NCBI RefSeq assembly: GCF_048771995.1
Contig: NC_133024.1
Location: 60,594,501 to 60,658,500, forward strand
From: Taeniopygia guttata
Lineage: Eukaryota; Chordata; Aves; Passeriformes; Estrildidae
DNA length: 64,000 bases
Direction: 5' to 3'
In this document: positions 1 to 40,300 of the stretch, one piece after another
How the letters are laid out: each line of letters begins with the position of its first letter
How positions within the stretch are numbered: position 1 is the stretch's first letter
Position numbers and translations under genes: made by a program
Notes under the pieces: model-generated
Told to the model about the DNA's origin: nothing
The model's database searches: none
The model's input: the letters and a program-made list of their open reading frames with translations, nothing else

Positions 1-388
1 GATTTTTGTTTGGGATTTTCTTAAATCCATAGTTTTGACAGCGGTCTCACTAAAAGCAGTTGCTTTACAGGTGAATGACAGATATGTGCAGGTAGTAAGA
101 ATACTTACATACAAATATTTTTCCTTTTCTAAGAAGTTGTCGTCATGTAAGTCTGAAAATAAACGTGCTTGTTTACAGCAGAGATTGGCCTTCTAAATGT
201 GAGTATGCAACTGCAGACAACAAAGCAGATTTCTAAGATCTTTGAATCAGAGCACTGGCGATTTGAATCTCGTTGACTTAAAATCCAGATGTCCACAACC
301 TGAACTTTGTACATTATTGTAATTTTACCACACAGTGTTAGAAGTAACATTTCAGTTAGGACTTGGATGAATGTCAGATTGAGACGTC
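1..388. other. Upstream intergenic DNA, nothing recognised
   Basis: AT-rich sequence with no exon, RNA gene or repeat I can identify. In other vertebrates ITM2B is the neighbour upstream of RB1 (known synteny), but no ITM2B exon is visible here. Short open frames on the - strand are interrupted and have no recognisable peptide. Confidence 0.5.
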
Positions 389-1135
389 ACTGAATCACTG
401 AATCATTTCGATTGAAGACCTCAGAAGACCTCTGAGATCATCAAGGCCATCCTTTGACTGGTCACCTACCACCTTCTCAGCGAGACTATGGCACCAAATG
501 CCATCATGTCTAGTTATTTCTTGAACACCTTTTGGGATGGTGACTTCACTGCTGCCCACAGGGCAGCCCATTCCAGTGTTTAACAATCCCTTCTATGATT
601 AAATTCCTCTTGGTGTCCAACCTAAACCTCCCCTGGTGCAGTCTGAGGCCACAACCTCTTGTCCTGTCACTTGTTACCTGTGAGAAGATGCCAACCCTCA
701 CCTCACTACAGGCTTTGCTCAGGCAGTTGCAGAGAGCAGTAAGGCCTCCCAAGCCTCCTGTTTCCAGGTTAAACACCCCCAGCTCCCTCAGCCACTCCTC
801 ACAGGACTTGTGCTCCGGACCCTTCCCTAGCTACCCTGCCCTTCTCTGGACTTTCTTCTCGTGAGGAGCTGGACACAGTTGAGTTATAGCTCCACCAGTG
901 CCGAGCACAAGGGGACAATCCTTGCCCTGGTCCTGCTGGCCACACTATGGTTGATGCAGGCCAGGATGCCATCGGCCTTCTTGGACACCTGGGCACACTC
1001 CGGCTGACGTTCAGCTGCTGCCGACCAGCACCCCCAGCTCCTTCTACCCTGGGCCACCTCCCAGACACCGCGCCACCAGCCTGCAGCGCTGCCCGTGGCT
1101 GCTGTGACCGAAGTGCAGCGCCGGCACTTGGTCTG
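389..1135 (-). mobile_element. CR1 LINE, 3' fragment, minus orientation
   Basis: The + strand reads as the reverse complement of a CR1 3' end. It starts with two copies of the 8-mer ACTGAATC (389-404), the CR1-type tail. Diagnostic CR1 segments follow in order, including CCAACCTAAACCTCCCCTGG near 618, TTGTCCTGTCACTTGTTACC near 659, GTGCCGAGCACAAGGGGACA near 898 and CTGCTGGCCACACTATGGTT near 933. The far (5') boundary fades near 1135. It is truncated and carries no intact reverse transcriptase frame. It lies about 250 bp upstream of the RB1 promoter motifs. Confidence 0.9.
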
Positions 1136-1397
1136 GACGAACCAAAAGACCTAAAGGATCTGCAATTCTCGCTCCGCTCTGCACCAATACAGTTATTCCG
1201 TATAGTTATTCTTACACACCGGCCCGCGTTCCTTCCCAGCTCACGAAAAGATGTATCGGCTGTGCTCCCTGAGTACCTGAAGTCTCAGGCACGGCGGAGC
1301 TGCCGTTCCTGTGGCGGCCGCGGGGCCCGGGCAGTTCTGCGAGGCCGAGCCGGGCCGCACCGCCTCTGCCCCGGTCCCGCCCCGTTCCCGGGGCCGC

Positions 1398-1485
1398 GGG
1401 CGGGGCGGGGGCGCGGCCGCCGGCGCGGAAGTGACGGAAGTGGGGGTGACGCCGTTTTCCCGCGGTTCGGGCGGCGGGCGGGGGC
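1398..1485 (+). promoter_or_regulatory. RB1: RB1 core promoter: GC boxes, two ETS sites, two ATF/CRE half sites, E2F site
   Basis: Visible motifs are a double GC box (1398-1411), ETS cores CGGAAGTG at 1426-1433 and 1435-1442, TGACG half sites at 1432-1436 and 1447-1451, an E2F-type TTTTCCCGCGG at 1455-1465, and another GC box at 1476-1485. The human RB1 core promoter has the same order, ETS (RBF1/GABP), ATF, then E2F, with the same TTTTCCCGCGG string as I recall it. No TATA box is seen. The E2F site implies feedback repression by RB-E2F, as known for the human gene. The transcription start is not determinable but should lie between here and 1540. Confidence 0.85.
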
Positions 1486-1539
1486 AGCGGCTCCGGTCAG
1501 TGCTGCCCGCGGCGGGCGCTCCCGGCAGCCGCTCCCGCC

Positions 1540-30145
<28,606 letters not shown>

Positions 30146-31281
30146 GTAAGTAACACTCTGAAGCAGAATTTGCCCTTGTGTAATGTACTTGCCTAGAAAA
30201 AAAGAAGTCACACCCAGCTCTGTAGAATAAGCTCTGGTCTTGCTGATATTTGGTTCTAGAAAAATAAATTTAAAAAATCAAAACGGGATTAGTTTTGGCA
30301 TGTCTTCTGGTTTTAGAAAAAGGGAGCATATCAGAGGAAGAAGTCAACATAGGTCTACTAATATACGTGACTGTAAGCCAGCATCATTTTACTAGTCTAG
30401 TACAAATCCTAAGGGTAATACCCTTAATTGTGCTTTGGTACCAAAGTCAGCAATAAATTAAATGTTTCTATTTAAAAGTTAATTTTTATCCAGCTTCTAT
30501 TCCTTCTTGGCAATAGGGCCTCAGTTCTGGGCATCTGATATGTTTACTAGTAGTACTAAAATATTGTTTTGCATTGTCCTTTGCATTTTAGTAATTTTGG
30601 TGTTTTTGGATGCCATTAAAATAAAATGCCGGAAGGTTGGATTGCTTTTTTAGGCTGTATTTCAGTACACCAAACATTTGTTTCTTTTCATTGTTTGTTA
30701 CTTATAAACGAGAAATAGGCTATTTATGCCACAAAGCAGGAGACTATAGAGGCTGGTAATTTTGACCAGAGAGACATAAAGCAACCATTTTAGAACCAAT
30801 CCTATATATTTTAGTTCTGGAGAGGAAGGGGTATTTTAAGAGGCAGATACTATTTTAGGAAACTTGCAAGCACGCAAAAGGTGTTTGGGAATTATAACCT
30901 TAAGAGGGCAAAAGATAGAGGTACAGATACCTGGGTTTGACTCTCTACCAGCAAGAAACGGCTCCTGTTATCTTCTACAAATCAGCTTGAAGCCAGCTTG
31001 CTGATCAGCAGTATACCAGTTTCTACCCAATAACTCAAACAAGGAATGCAGGGTAATCTAATTTAGACCTGGACTTTCAGACTGGAAAATCCACAGAATT
31101 GTGTTTTCAAAAATTATGGGTGTTGCAGGCTTTTGTTTGTGAAACAAACGATAATGTCACCAACAAGTGTAGGATTATTCCAGTTTTTTTGAGTGCTCTG
31201 CTTGAATGTATTTTAATGTTTTCTTGAGTTTTTAGAGGGGCATGTTTGGTACTAGTTTGGGGTGGCTGATTTGAGTGTTAA

Positions 31282-31334
31282 TAGCATGGAATATTTCAGT
31301 TGGAAGAAGCCTACAAAGATCGCCTAGTGCCAGA
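31282..31334 (-). mobile_element. Short CR1-like 3' fragment, minus orientation
   Basis: TGGAATATTTCAGTTGGAAG and CCTACAAAGATCGCCTAGTG resemble the reverse complement of a CR1 3' terminus. The next 370 bp (31335-31705) is GC-richer than the intron but unidentified, and may be part of the same or another old insertion. Confidence 0.55.
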
Positions 31335-34300
31335 GAAGGATGTGGTGAAGCCCAGTGGAGGGGATAAAAAGAAATGTGCATGACATGTATCCAGGGGCCC
31401 TGCTGCTTCACTGACCTCCATATCACCTGGTCTGGGTCTCCCCAGGCTCCAGACAGTGAGTGTCTCCTGTTGCTGGAGGCGTGGCACCAGAGGGCACAGC
31501 AGGTTTCCCTTAAAATCTGAAGGCAGCTGTGGCAGCCAGGACAGGCACCCCAAGATTCTGTGCTGGCCTCCATTGCCTCCTCTGGCTGCCCATTAGGGGA
31601 GGAAGGGCTGTGAGCTGTAAATGGCAGAGTGCTCAGGAGAGGAGGAGTAGTGAAACATTATCTGCGCCAAAATTTCTTGCTGAGTCTTTGGGTCACTGCA
31701 GCAAGGAACCTGAAGCCCCACATAGAAATATAAAGTCAAGAGTCCTCAAGTACAGAAAATTTACCCCTTCCTCACATCTGAATGTTGGCTGGTTTTGCCT
31801 GAAAAATTTAAGTTATTAGAAACAGGAGCAAATACTTACATGGCTGATTCAGGATGCTGTTGAAGTATCCAAGAAAGGCTTAGCTGGTGAACAAAAGAAT
31901 GGTTTACTGTATTCTTCTGCAATTCCTTATCTGGGTATTGCCTCCATGCAATGGCGTACAAGGTTTACAAGTGTCTGCTTAATTAGCAATTCTCTCAAGA
32001 ATGGGCAGGCAATTAGAGAAGTGTAGTTCATACCAGTAAATACCTCTGAACCTCCAAACAATTGATAAAGGAGTAGAGGAAAGCCAGATGCCTTCTTCTT
32101 ACTCCTAAAGAATGTCTCACCATAAGTGGTTTCTTTGGGTTAATTGTAAACAGTGCAAGAAAGATGGAATCTTGAGAAAGTTCAAGTGTCCTCATATGGT
32201 TAGAGAGTGGTTTTGTTTTATGTTTTTTTCTAATTGGGCTTATTTCCCCCTCCCCAAAAAAGTGTTAAAAGGAAGAAGAAAAGCATGGAATGAGTAAGCT
32301 TATGCAAAAAAAAAAAAATCCCCAAAACCATCTAGCTTAGTAAATAAGAATATAAACTTCTGAGAAACATTTATTTACAAATATTAGCTTAATATTTGCA
32401 ATTTTGATTTCCCCACTTACTTGCTATCTATTTTTGTTTAGTTCTTGTGTTCTCCACCCTCCGAGGTAGTGCATTTCATTACAGGGCTTGCTTATCTGCC
32501 TCAGTCGTTGCTCATTCTCCTGACTGCTTTAAAAAGCAGGACTTTGAGAGATTTAAAAGGACTGAGCAATTTAATACCAAATAGCTTGAATTTATTGCAG
32601 TCTTACTTGTCACAGAGCTTTTGTGAGGAAAAATGCCTTGTATAATTTCTCTGAAGAAAAAGTCTCTAATGCATCTGACCTTTACCTGGCTTGGGAAGCT
32701 ACATCAAATGAATGTAAAAGATTCTGGTTTTTACTGTTTTCTGAAGATAATATATTACTCCTTAGTTACTCATTGTGAATATGTTTATGGCTTTTGCATA
32801 GCTAGCTGATTTAGTCATCTGTGCTTTAGGAAGGAAATGAAACTTTTCTAGGTCATCCTTTATTTTAACAACAAAAAGCATAGCTAGACAAAATAAAGGG
32901 TGAAAACCAGTTGAAGGTTCTTCTCAATAATTCTTGATTTTAAAAAGGGGCAAATATACACTGACTAAATAATGTGAAAAGTACTTCCTTTTTCTTAAAT
33001 CTTTATTGAACCCTGAGAGGAGAAGTCCTATTTAACCACTCAAATATTTACCATTGAGGTTGTGATGCTTCCAGATGAAGCTTATGTGGAGATCAGCTTA
33101 GAATATGTCAATAATACTGCATAATTTTTATTTGCAAAATAGAAATACACTGTACAATATTCTTTACTTTGAATTTGTGCTCACAGTATTTTGAGCACTA
33201 TTTTGATTTCGTAACTTTAAAGGGAACCAAAATTTAGACTCAAAGATGCTGAACAGCTTTTGCTTCATTTTTATCCTACTTATAGAAGTATTATTTAAAT
33301 CCTTACATAGGTAAAATTTGTTTTCTATGAAAGGGATGGCTTGTTACTTGCCAGCCTGGGAGTTCATGCTCATCCTTTTCCATAATTCTATCAATTTGAC
33401 CTCCCTTGTGGCCACCCAAAAAAGTAATTGTTTTGAATATCTCATAAGAAGGTTACGTGAACAAATTTCAGAATATTTGAATTTCCTTTACAGAAAGCCT
33501 TGTCAAGTGCCATGTCACATCTTTGAATATTGTTGCTGTTTGCTGCAGTTTGTTAGGAATAAACAAGGAAGAACAGGTTTTCAGGCAAGCAAATCAAACA
33601 CAGAGTCTCTCAGTTTTCAATCTATTTTGAATGAAATACCTCTGGGGTGTTTTTGGTTTTGCCATTCAAGGAAGTAGATGCCTGTGGAGTATATTTGTTG
33701 TATCTGAAAAGCAATTAAGTTGTATTGCCCTGCCTCTCAGCTTCCATTCTGCTCACATGCTCTGAATGGGAAGTACAAGCAAGGTATTGTGTTTTTCATG
33801 CTGCTGCTTGGAGAATGTTCTCCTTGCAAATGCCCTTTCACATGTACAGTGTTGGGTAGTGAAAGTGTCTTGTTCTTCTGCACTGGAGCTGCAGGCCAAC
33901 CTCAGCCTTGTCTGAAGGTAAAGCAAGTTAGAGACAGAAGCACTCCACACTTTCCTGCTTAGCCCTACAGACCATAGTGTTCTTTTAGCTTGTTAGCTCA
34001 TCCATGTGAGCACTAGGAGTATTCCAAGTGGTATTTCTCTTAGGACTGGAGTTTGAAAAGGTTATGTGGTAGCTCTAACTCTTAAAAGGGATGAGGGTCA
34101 GCTGCATCACCACCTGCAACCCTCCAACAGCTCAGAGCAGAGTGTGAGGGTTCACTGTGGCAGGCTAAAGGGAATTTGATTTCCAGCCTGCTTTGGTCTG
34201 GTAACTTCAGCTGTGGTTTTCATGTTTGTTTTTGTGTGAATAACAGATGTGAAACTGAAGCAGTGCATCGCACTGCAGCTTTTGATGCTGTAGCCTTCTT

Positions 34301-37300
34301 TGGTTGTACTGCTTTATAACATGTGCTGTCCAGTTAGTGTTTTAATTTTTATAAAGAGGGAGGAACACCATCATTGATATGTGTTGTAATTTGGAGTTGT
34401 AGTATGTTTTGGAGTTTTAATGCAAGAAACACATGGCTTCTTGAAGTTAATTCTCTTAATGGTTAAAATATGAGTAGAAGTAGGCAAGTGTGCTTTGCTT
34501 TGTTTATAGCATCTTTAATGTAGCATTGGCTAACTGTGCTCCATAATGTTTCTCCTTTTTTAGTTCCTTCTTTTCTGTGGTTTCTATTGTCAATTCAACA
34601 TTTGCAGTGAAATCTACAGTATTGTTTTATCACGCAGCATTGATTTAACATAACTCGATGTTTGCAATAACTATTTGTCAACTAACTATGTAGTCAGTGT
34701 TATTACTTAAATACCTCATCCCACACCAAAGACTTCTGTTGGTTTTAAATTATGCAGCTCACTGCAGCAGAGTGCCTTCGTGCTCAAAACCATGTATTCC
34801 CAAAGAATATATTATTGCATTAATATGACAAACTCGCCGAGCTGGAATAACAGCAGACCTACTTTGATCATTCATTAAGGAAAAAAAATTAAATAATATG
34901 TTTAAGATTTGCATAAAAAGTGTTAGGCAAATCCAGGTCAGGGTAAAGCTGTGAGCAGTTACAGGTCAGCAAGTGCTCCCTAGTACTTTGGAATAGTACA
35001 GGATTAGCTATGCAACCTCCTGGTCTTTGATTGTACAAGGACACAGTTATTGTGGAGTTCACTGTTCTTAAGGGTTTAGTGCCTGTTTCCTTGGATGTAC
35101 AATTTCAAATTAGGTTTCTGTGCTCCTTGTAAGGAGGAACTGAGCATCTAAAAAGGGGAGTTAATATATTTTCTTGTTTGTTGAATCCTTCTCACTAGGG
35201 ATTTCTGTTAGGTGTGTCTGAAGTCCTACAGTTTCTCTGAAGGTAGGTGTCTACATGCAGTTTAAAATCCTCTTTGGTTTTGACATCTTGAGTGATTCTT
35301 TTAAATCAGGAAGTAGGAATGGTCACACTTAACATTTGATACATTAGCTTACTGGATAAGTGGTTTACTCTTGTGTTAAAAGTATGAATCTAAAATCTTT
35401 TTGATAGGCAGCCTAGTAAGGCCAGGCGGCAAGGGCTGGGTATTTGGGGCTGAGTTTGTACTACTGGCCTCAAAGGGACAATAGTTTGGGCTTAAGTATT
35501 GCCCTGCAGTCATCAGGAGTGTTTCCTTGGTAACGTGTTCCCAGGCTTGTTCTGGCATTTGTCAGCTCTCCTTCAGAAAATGCCTAGGCAAGATTTGGGG
35601 CATGATGCAGCTCAGGGACTATTTTGAGCTGCTGGTATGGATTAGCAGTGGAGAATGTGTAGTTATGTGGGTGCAAGCTGTGCTTTGCCACTTGCCCATG
35701 AGGCCTCAGGACAGGCTGTGGCTCGTTGTGTTGCCACCCCCAGATGTAGTCGCGGGTTCAACCACGAGTGACTCCAGTGCTGGCAAATGAGTCACGCGTT
35801 CCTGTGCTGTCTTCCCTCTGGGCTGTGGGACTCCTGCCTGTTTCTGCACAGCAGCTGCCGTCTCTTTGGAAAGCTAGTCTATGTCAGGCATATTCCTTCC
35901 ATGCCTGCTAAATTTTGCCTTTCCTCAGATACAGGAATACTGAATTTATCAATGGGGGACAGCCTTAGGCACAAAAAAAAACCACTGAGTATGTCCAGAA
36001 GGACGACATCTGGAAGCATGCTCACTGGCAGGATGCAATCTACGGAGGGTGCTTCACCGATGTAAAGGCAGGCACCTCAGGAATTGGAGGCATCAGATTG
36101 CTCATGCAGACATCACTCATGTCTTGTGGGCTTCTGGATTTTAAGCACCTAGTATCTTGTCTCAACTTGGAAGTTGCAACGAATTGTAATATGGAATTTT
36201 CTAGGGTTTTTCTTGCAGGGGACAAAACACGCTCACCATGGGTCACCAAAGGATGGCTTGTCATGTGCTCACCATGCTCCTTTTGACAAAGTTACATTAG
36301 GAGTATGCAGCTTTAACCTTCAGAAAGGAACTGAGAACATATTTGAGGTTTTCTGTCTGTACATACCAAATATATTTCTGCTTGCATCATGAGTGTGTTC
36401 CAGAAGCATGTGGGATGAGAGAGGTCATGACAACCACTGCTTGTCGGCGTGATAGTGCTGAAGGCTCATACTGATTTCTGCTGCATGTGCTCAAAATTTT
36501 TTTAAGGTCGTGACATTTCAGTTGTCACAACTGTGGCTGGAAAACCTTCAACAATTTTGCCTTTATCATACAGGGCGCATTTTTAGAAGTCTGTAAGATG
36601 ATTGCTTTTTGGGTAATTATATTTGGGTATACCACATAGTGTAATAAAAATATATGAATATATTTATGGTTATATGCTTTTATATTTTGTCTGTGTATAT
36701 ACACACACTCTTTAATAAATGCTTGCCTTTCTAGTACTCCTGAAGAGTTTCCTTTAATGAAACCATGCTGTGCTTTTTTAGGGTTGAAACTTTTATCTGT
36801 CTTAACAGCTGAAGGCAAATTGAAAAACCAGGAAGAATAGCGAATTATAGTCTTCAGTGTCTCTCCCATCACTTTGAAAATCTTCCCTGCCACTCCTGTT
36901 TATTGTGAAGATGACTCAAGCTGTTATTCATGCTTGGGTGTTACCATTTGAACAAGTCCTCCAGGCTACTGGAAGAGAAGCCAGAACATTTAAAGCTGAG
37001 GTCCTGTGTTTCCTGCTTTTGTCTGTGTTAACAGTGTGTTCACTTCTTGGTAGGCACTCACAAAGTGCATAAAGCACTCACTAGGACTGGAGGATTTTGG
37101 TTATGTTAGCAGTGTTAACAGGTTTATCTGTTGTAGGTATACCAAGTCAGCCCAGCCCTTAAGATGTTCTTGCTTCAAGTACAAACATGACCAAAGGGAT
37201 TACCTAAGACATGGGAACTATGCAGAGTTTTCATTCTGTGACATCTAGATGCCATTCTTGATTAAGAATGTTAAGTTTTTATCATCTACTGCTTTAAGAT

Positions 37301-40300
37301 ACAGAGTTTCTCTAATTAAGAGAATATAAGTCCTACTTCCATAACTTAGATATTTAGGTTTCCTCTGCACTTGAGACTGAGCTGTACTTCCTGGAAGCAG
37401 TTCATTCTATTTATTTTAAACAGGCATTTTACAATGGGATTATTAATTTTCCACTGTCATCTGTCTCAATGACAAACTTAAACTAGATTTATAGTTTTGT
37501 CTGTTAAGGTTAGTAGAAGAAAATCATATGCATAATTCTACTTTCCTTAGCTGTGTTTCCCCCTTCCTTAAAGCATGAAAGGGAAATTAGCAAGAGGTGG
37601 TTGTGTAAGTATGCCTAGGTTTGCTTTAGGTGGCTGCTTGTGCTGTATGTTGCCTGTAGTTGCTGTTGTGTTTTCACGTGGAGGTCACGTACCCAGGCTG
37701 TGTCAGGATCGCTCAGATTATAGATTTACAGCTGTGACAGGGAGCTGGGACTTACAGGCTGTTCTTAGTGGAGCTACCAGCTCTCTTGGTGCCCCATAAA
37801 GATATCTTGTCTGTACACCAGTACTAAGTACAGATTTAGTCACAGAAATAAGTCTGCATTAACATGGTAGACTTTTCTTTAGTCTGTTTTTCTTCTAAGG
37901 TTGGCTGATTATAAGTAACAATGAATAGTGAAATAGTTTTCTAGAAATCCTTGATTTCAAGTTGTTGGGGTTTTAAAAAAATTATTTTAATACTGTTCAA
38001 TGTTTTGGTGGTCATACTTCAGCTGCAGGAATTTGATTTTACTCCTGCTATATTTCTAGGTAGTTTGAACTTCAGCTTTTCTTCCTGCAACACTACTATA
38101 TCTGCATTGTAAATATGTTGTAGGAATGTTTAAAGGTTGTCCATGAGGGAAAAATGTATTAGAATTCAGTGAGATATCTCGGCAGTTCTTCAGTTTTGTA
38201 AAATCTTGCTGACTTGTGGCAAATTTGATGTAACTGTCTCCTTAAATATAAATAAAGCTTAGGTTGAGTTCTGTGACTTGTATCCCTGTTGCTCCTTCCT
38301 TGGATGGCACTATGCTCTCCAGCTTTGTAGTTTTAGGAATCTCTGTAATGAAACTGGTAGAATTAATAAAACAAAGTTTTGTTTTGGTTTTGGGGCTTTT
38401 GCTGTTGATGTTGATTGGTTGGTTTTGTTTTTGTTTTGGTCTGGCTTATTTTATCTGAGCCAAAGTCCTGAGTAGTTGTGAAAACCTTTTATTACTCTTT
38501 CTTTCCTTACTGCTGTGTCATTTGACTCACTCTTGCTAACTTTTCTGTGGAAGGAAAAATTAATTTATGTTAAGAAGCAAAGTGGGTGCCAAACAAACAT
38601 CCTACTGTGGAGGTTTGGGGATTTTTTTCCCAGCTGTGTGCTCAGTTTTCAAGCTCTTAAGTAGATATTAGTATTGTATCAAACTGTCAAATTAGATATT
38701 ATTGGAAGATATTTTTGTTTCTTTTCTTGCTGCACTTTCTTTAGGTTATTGCACGCATAAAAGCGTGGGGTTTGAGTTGCTTTTTTGTAGGCCAAATAAG
38801 TGGGGTTTTGCCTGTTTTTATACCGTATAAATATATAGTACATCAGTTATGTGTTTGTATCACTATTTTACAGTAACTTTGTGGTAATAAAAAGCCCTTG
38901 TAGGGGATGTGGATGCCCCTGTTCACAGCTGTTGAACAGGCATAGTGTTCAGCACCCTCCAGAAAGGTAATTGGGTTTGCCTGTCAGAATGGGGTAGGTG
39001 CAGGCTGGTAAGTGCCTGTGGCACAGCTGAGTGTGGAGCCTCTGCAGCTGCATCCTTGGTGTTCTGCTGAGCCCCTGAGCAGAGGCTGCAGGCTCACCCA
39101 GGTAGGCTCTGCCTGGTCTGAACTTGGCTCAGGTATGTCCCTGGACTGCCAGCACCCTGTGCTTTCCCTTTGGCACGTTCTCTGCATGCCTGTTGCGCCT
39201 TCAGCAGCTGGGAAGAACTCACAGATCTTGTCTGGACAGCAGTACTGATATTTCCACCAGCACCCCCCTCCCTCCCTGCATTTGCTACCCAGGGAAGCGT
39301 GTCAAGTACAAGAACATGCAGTATATGTGGTAAACTTTCTTTCACATGTAAGAAGTGTGAAATAGCATAAGTAGACCAGCAGTTTTCAGATTTGATTTCA
39401 TTAGTGAAACATATTTTTTGTTAGGCTGAAAAGGTAGATATTTTGGTACTTGCTTCACTGTCAGTATTCTCATTTTTGTCCATGCTTTACTATATACTTA
39501 ATAAACTTTTCCAATTGACTTCATTTCATAAAGAAGCAGGATTTGCAGAATTCTTCTGAAAAGCAGAGTTAAGCTAGCCACAGTTGTTTTCATGTGAGGT
39601 AAAGTTAATATTATTCCCAAGGTGGTTGCATTAATTTTGGGTGCCTCCTGTTGCTAGCATTGTTATTTAAGAATTTTGTCCTTTAAGGCAGGAACTCACT
39701 GTTTAAAAAAGATAGAGTTAGGGGAAATCTTAAAACTATGTGTGTGCAAAAATGTTCTTTTTTCTTATCATAAAAGAACTTCTTTCTAGTGGCCTTCCTT
39801 TGTTGTTTGTGGTTTGATCCTCAGGTTTAAACTACAAAAAATTTATCCCTTCCTATTGCTGGACAGCTTTTACTTCTAATAGAACTAGAGTGGGCAGACT
39901 GCTTCTTAAGTAGAAAAAAAAGAATTATTTAAAATCTAAATTCTCAGCTCTGGAATTTTTAGTTTTCCAGCAATGTGGTAGGTTTTATAAAAGGCTAGAA
40001 AATGTGTGAAGGGTTCTTTTTGTTTATTTTAATTTTGTGTTAAGTTCAGTTTTCTTACAGGAAGAACTGGGCTTGCTTTTAGAAGCAGCTGTATGACAGG
40101 AACTGGATGGGGATGAGGTGATAAATATGAAAGGCTTCAGTATCAAACCAGAATTGTGAAAACAAAACTTCTCCATGCATCTTCATGCATAGTGTTAGAC
40201 CGTGCAAGCTTGGCTTTCTGAATTTGGCTCATTTTAAATGAGCCCTATTGAGTATGTTCTGTAAAAGTGTTAATGTAGTGATAGTTGGGTTTATACAATG

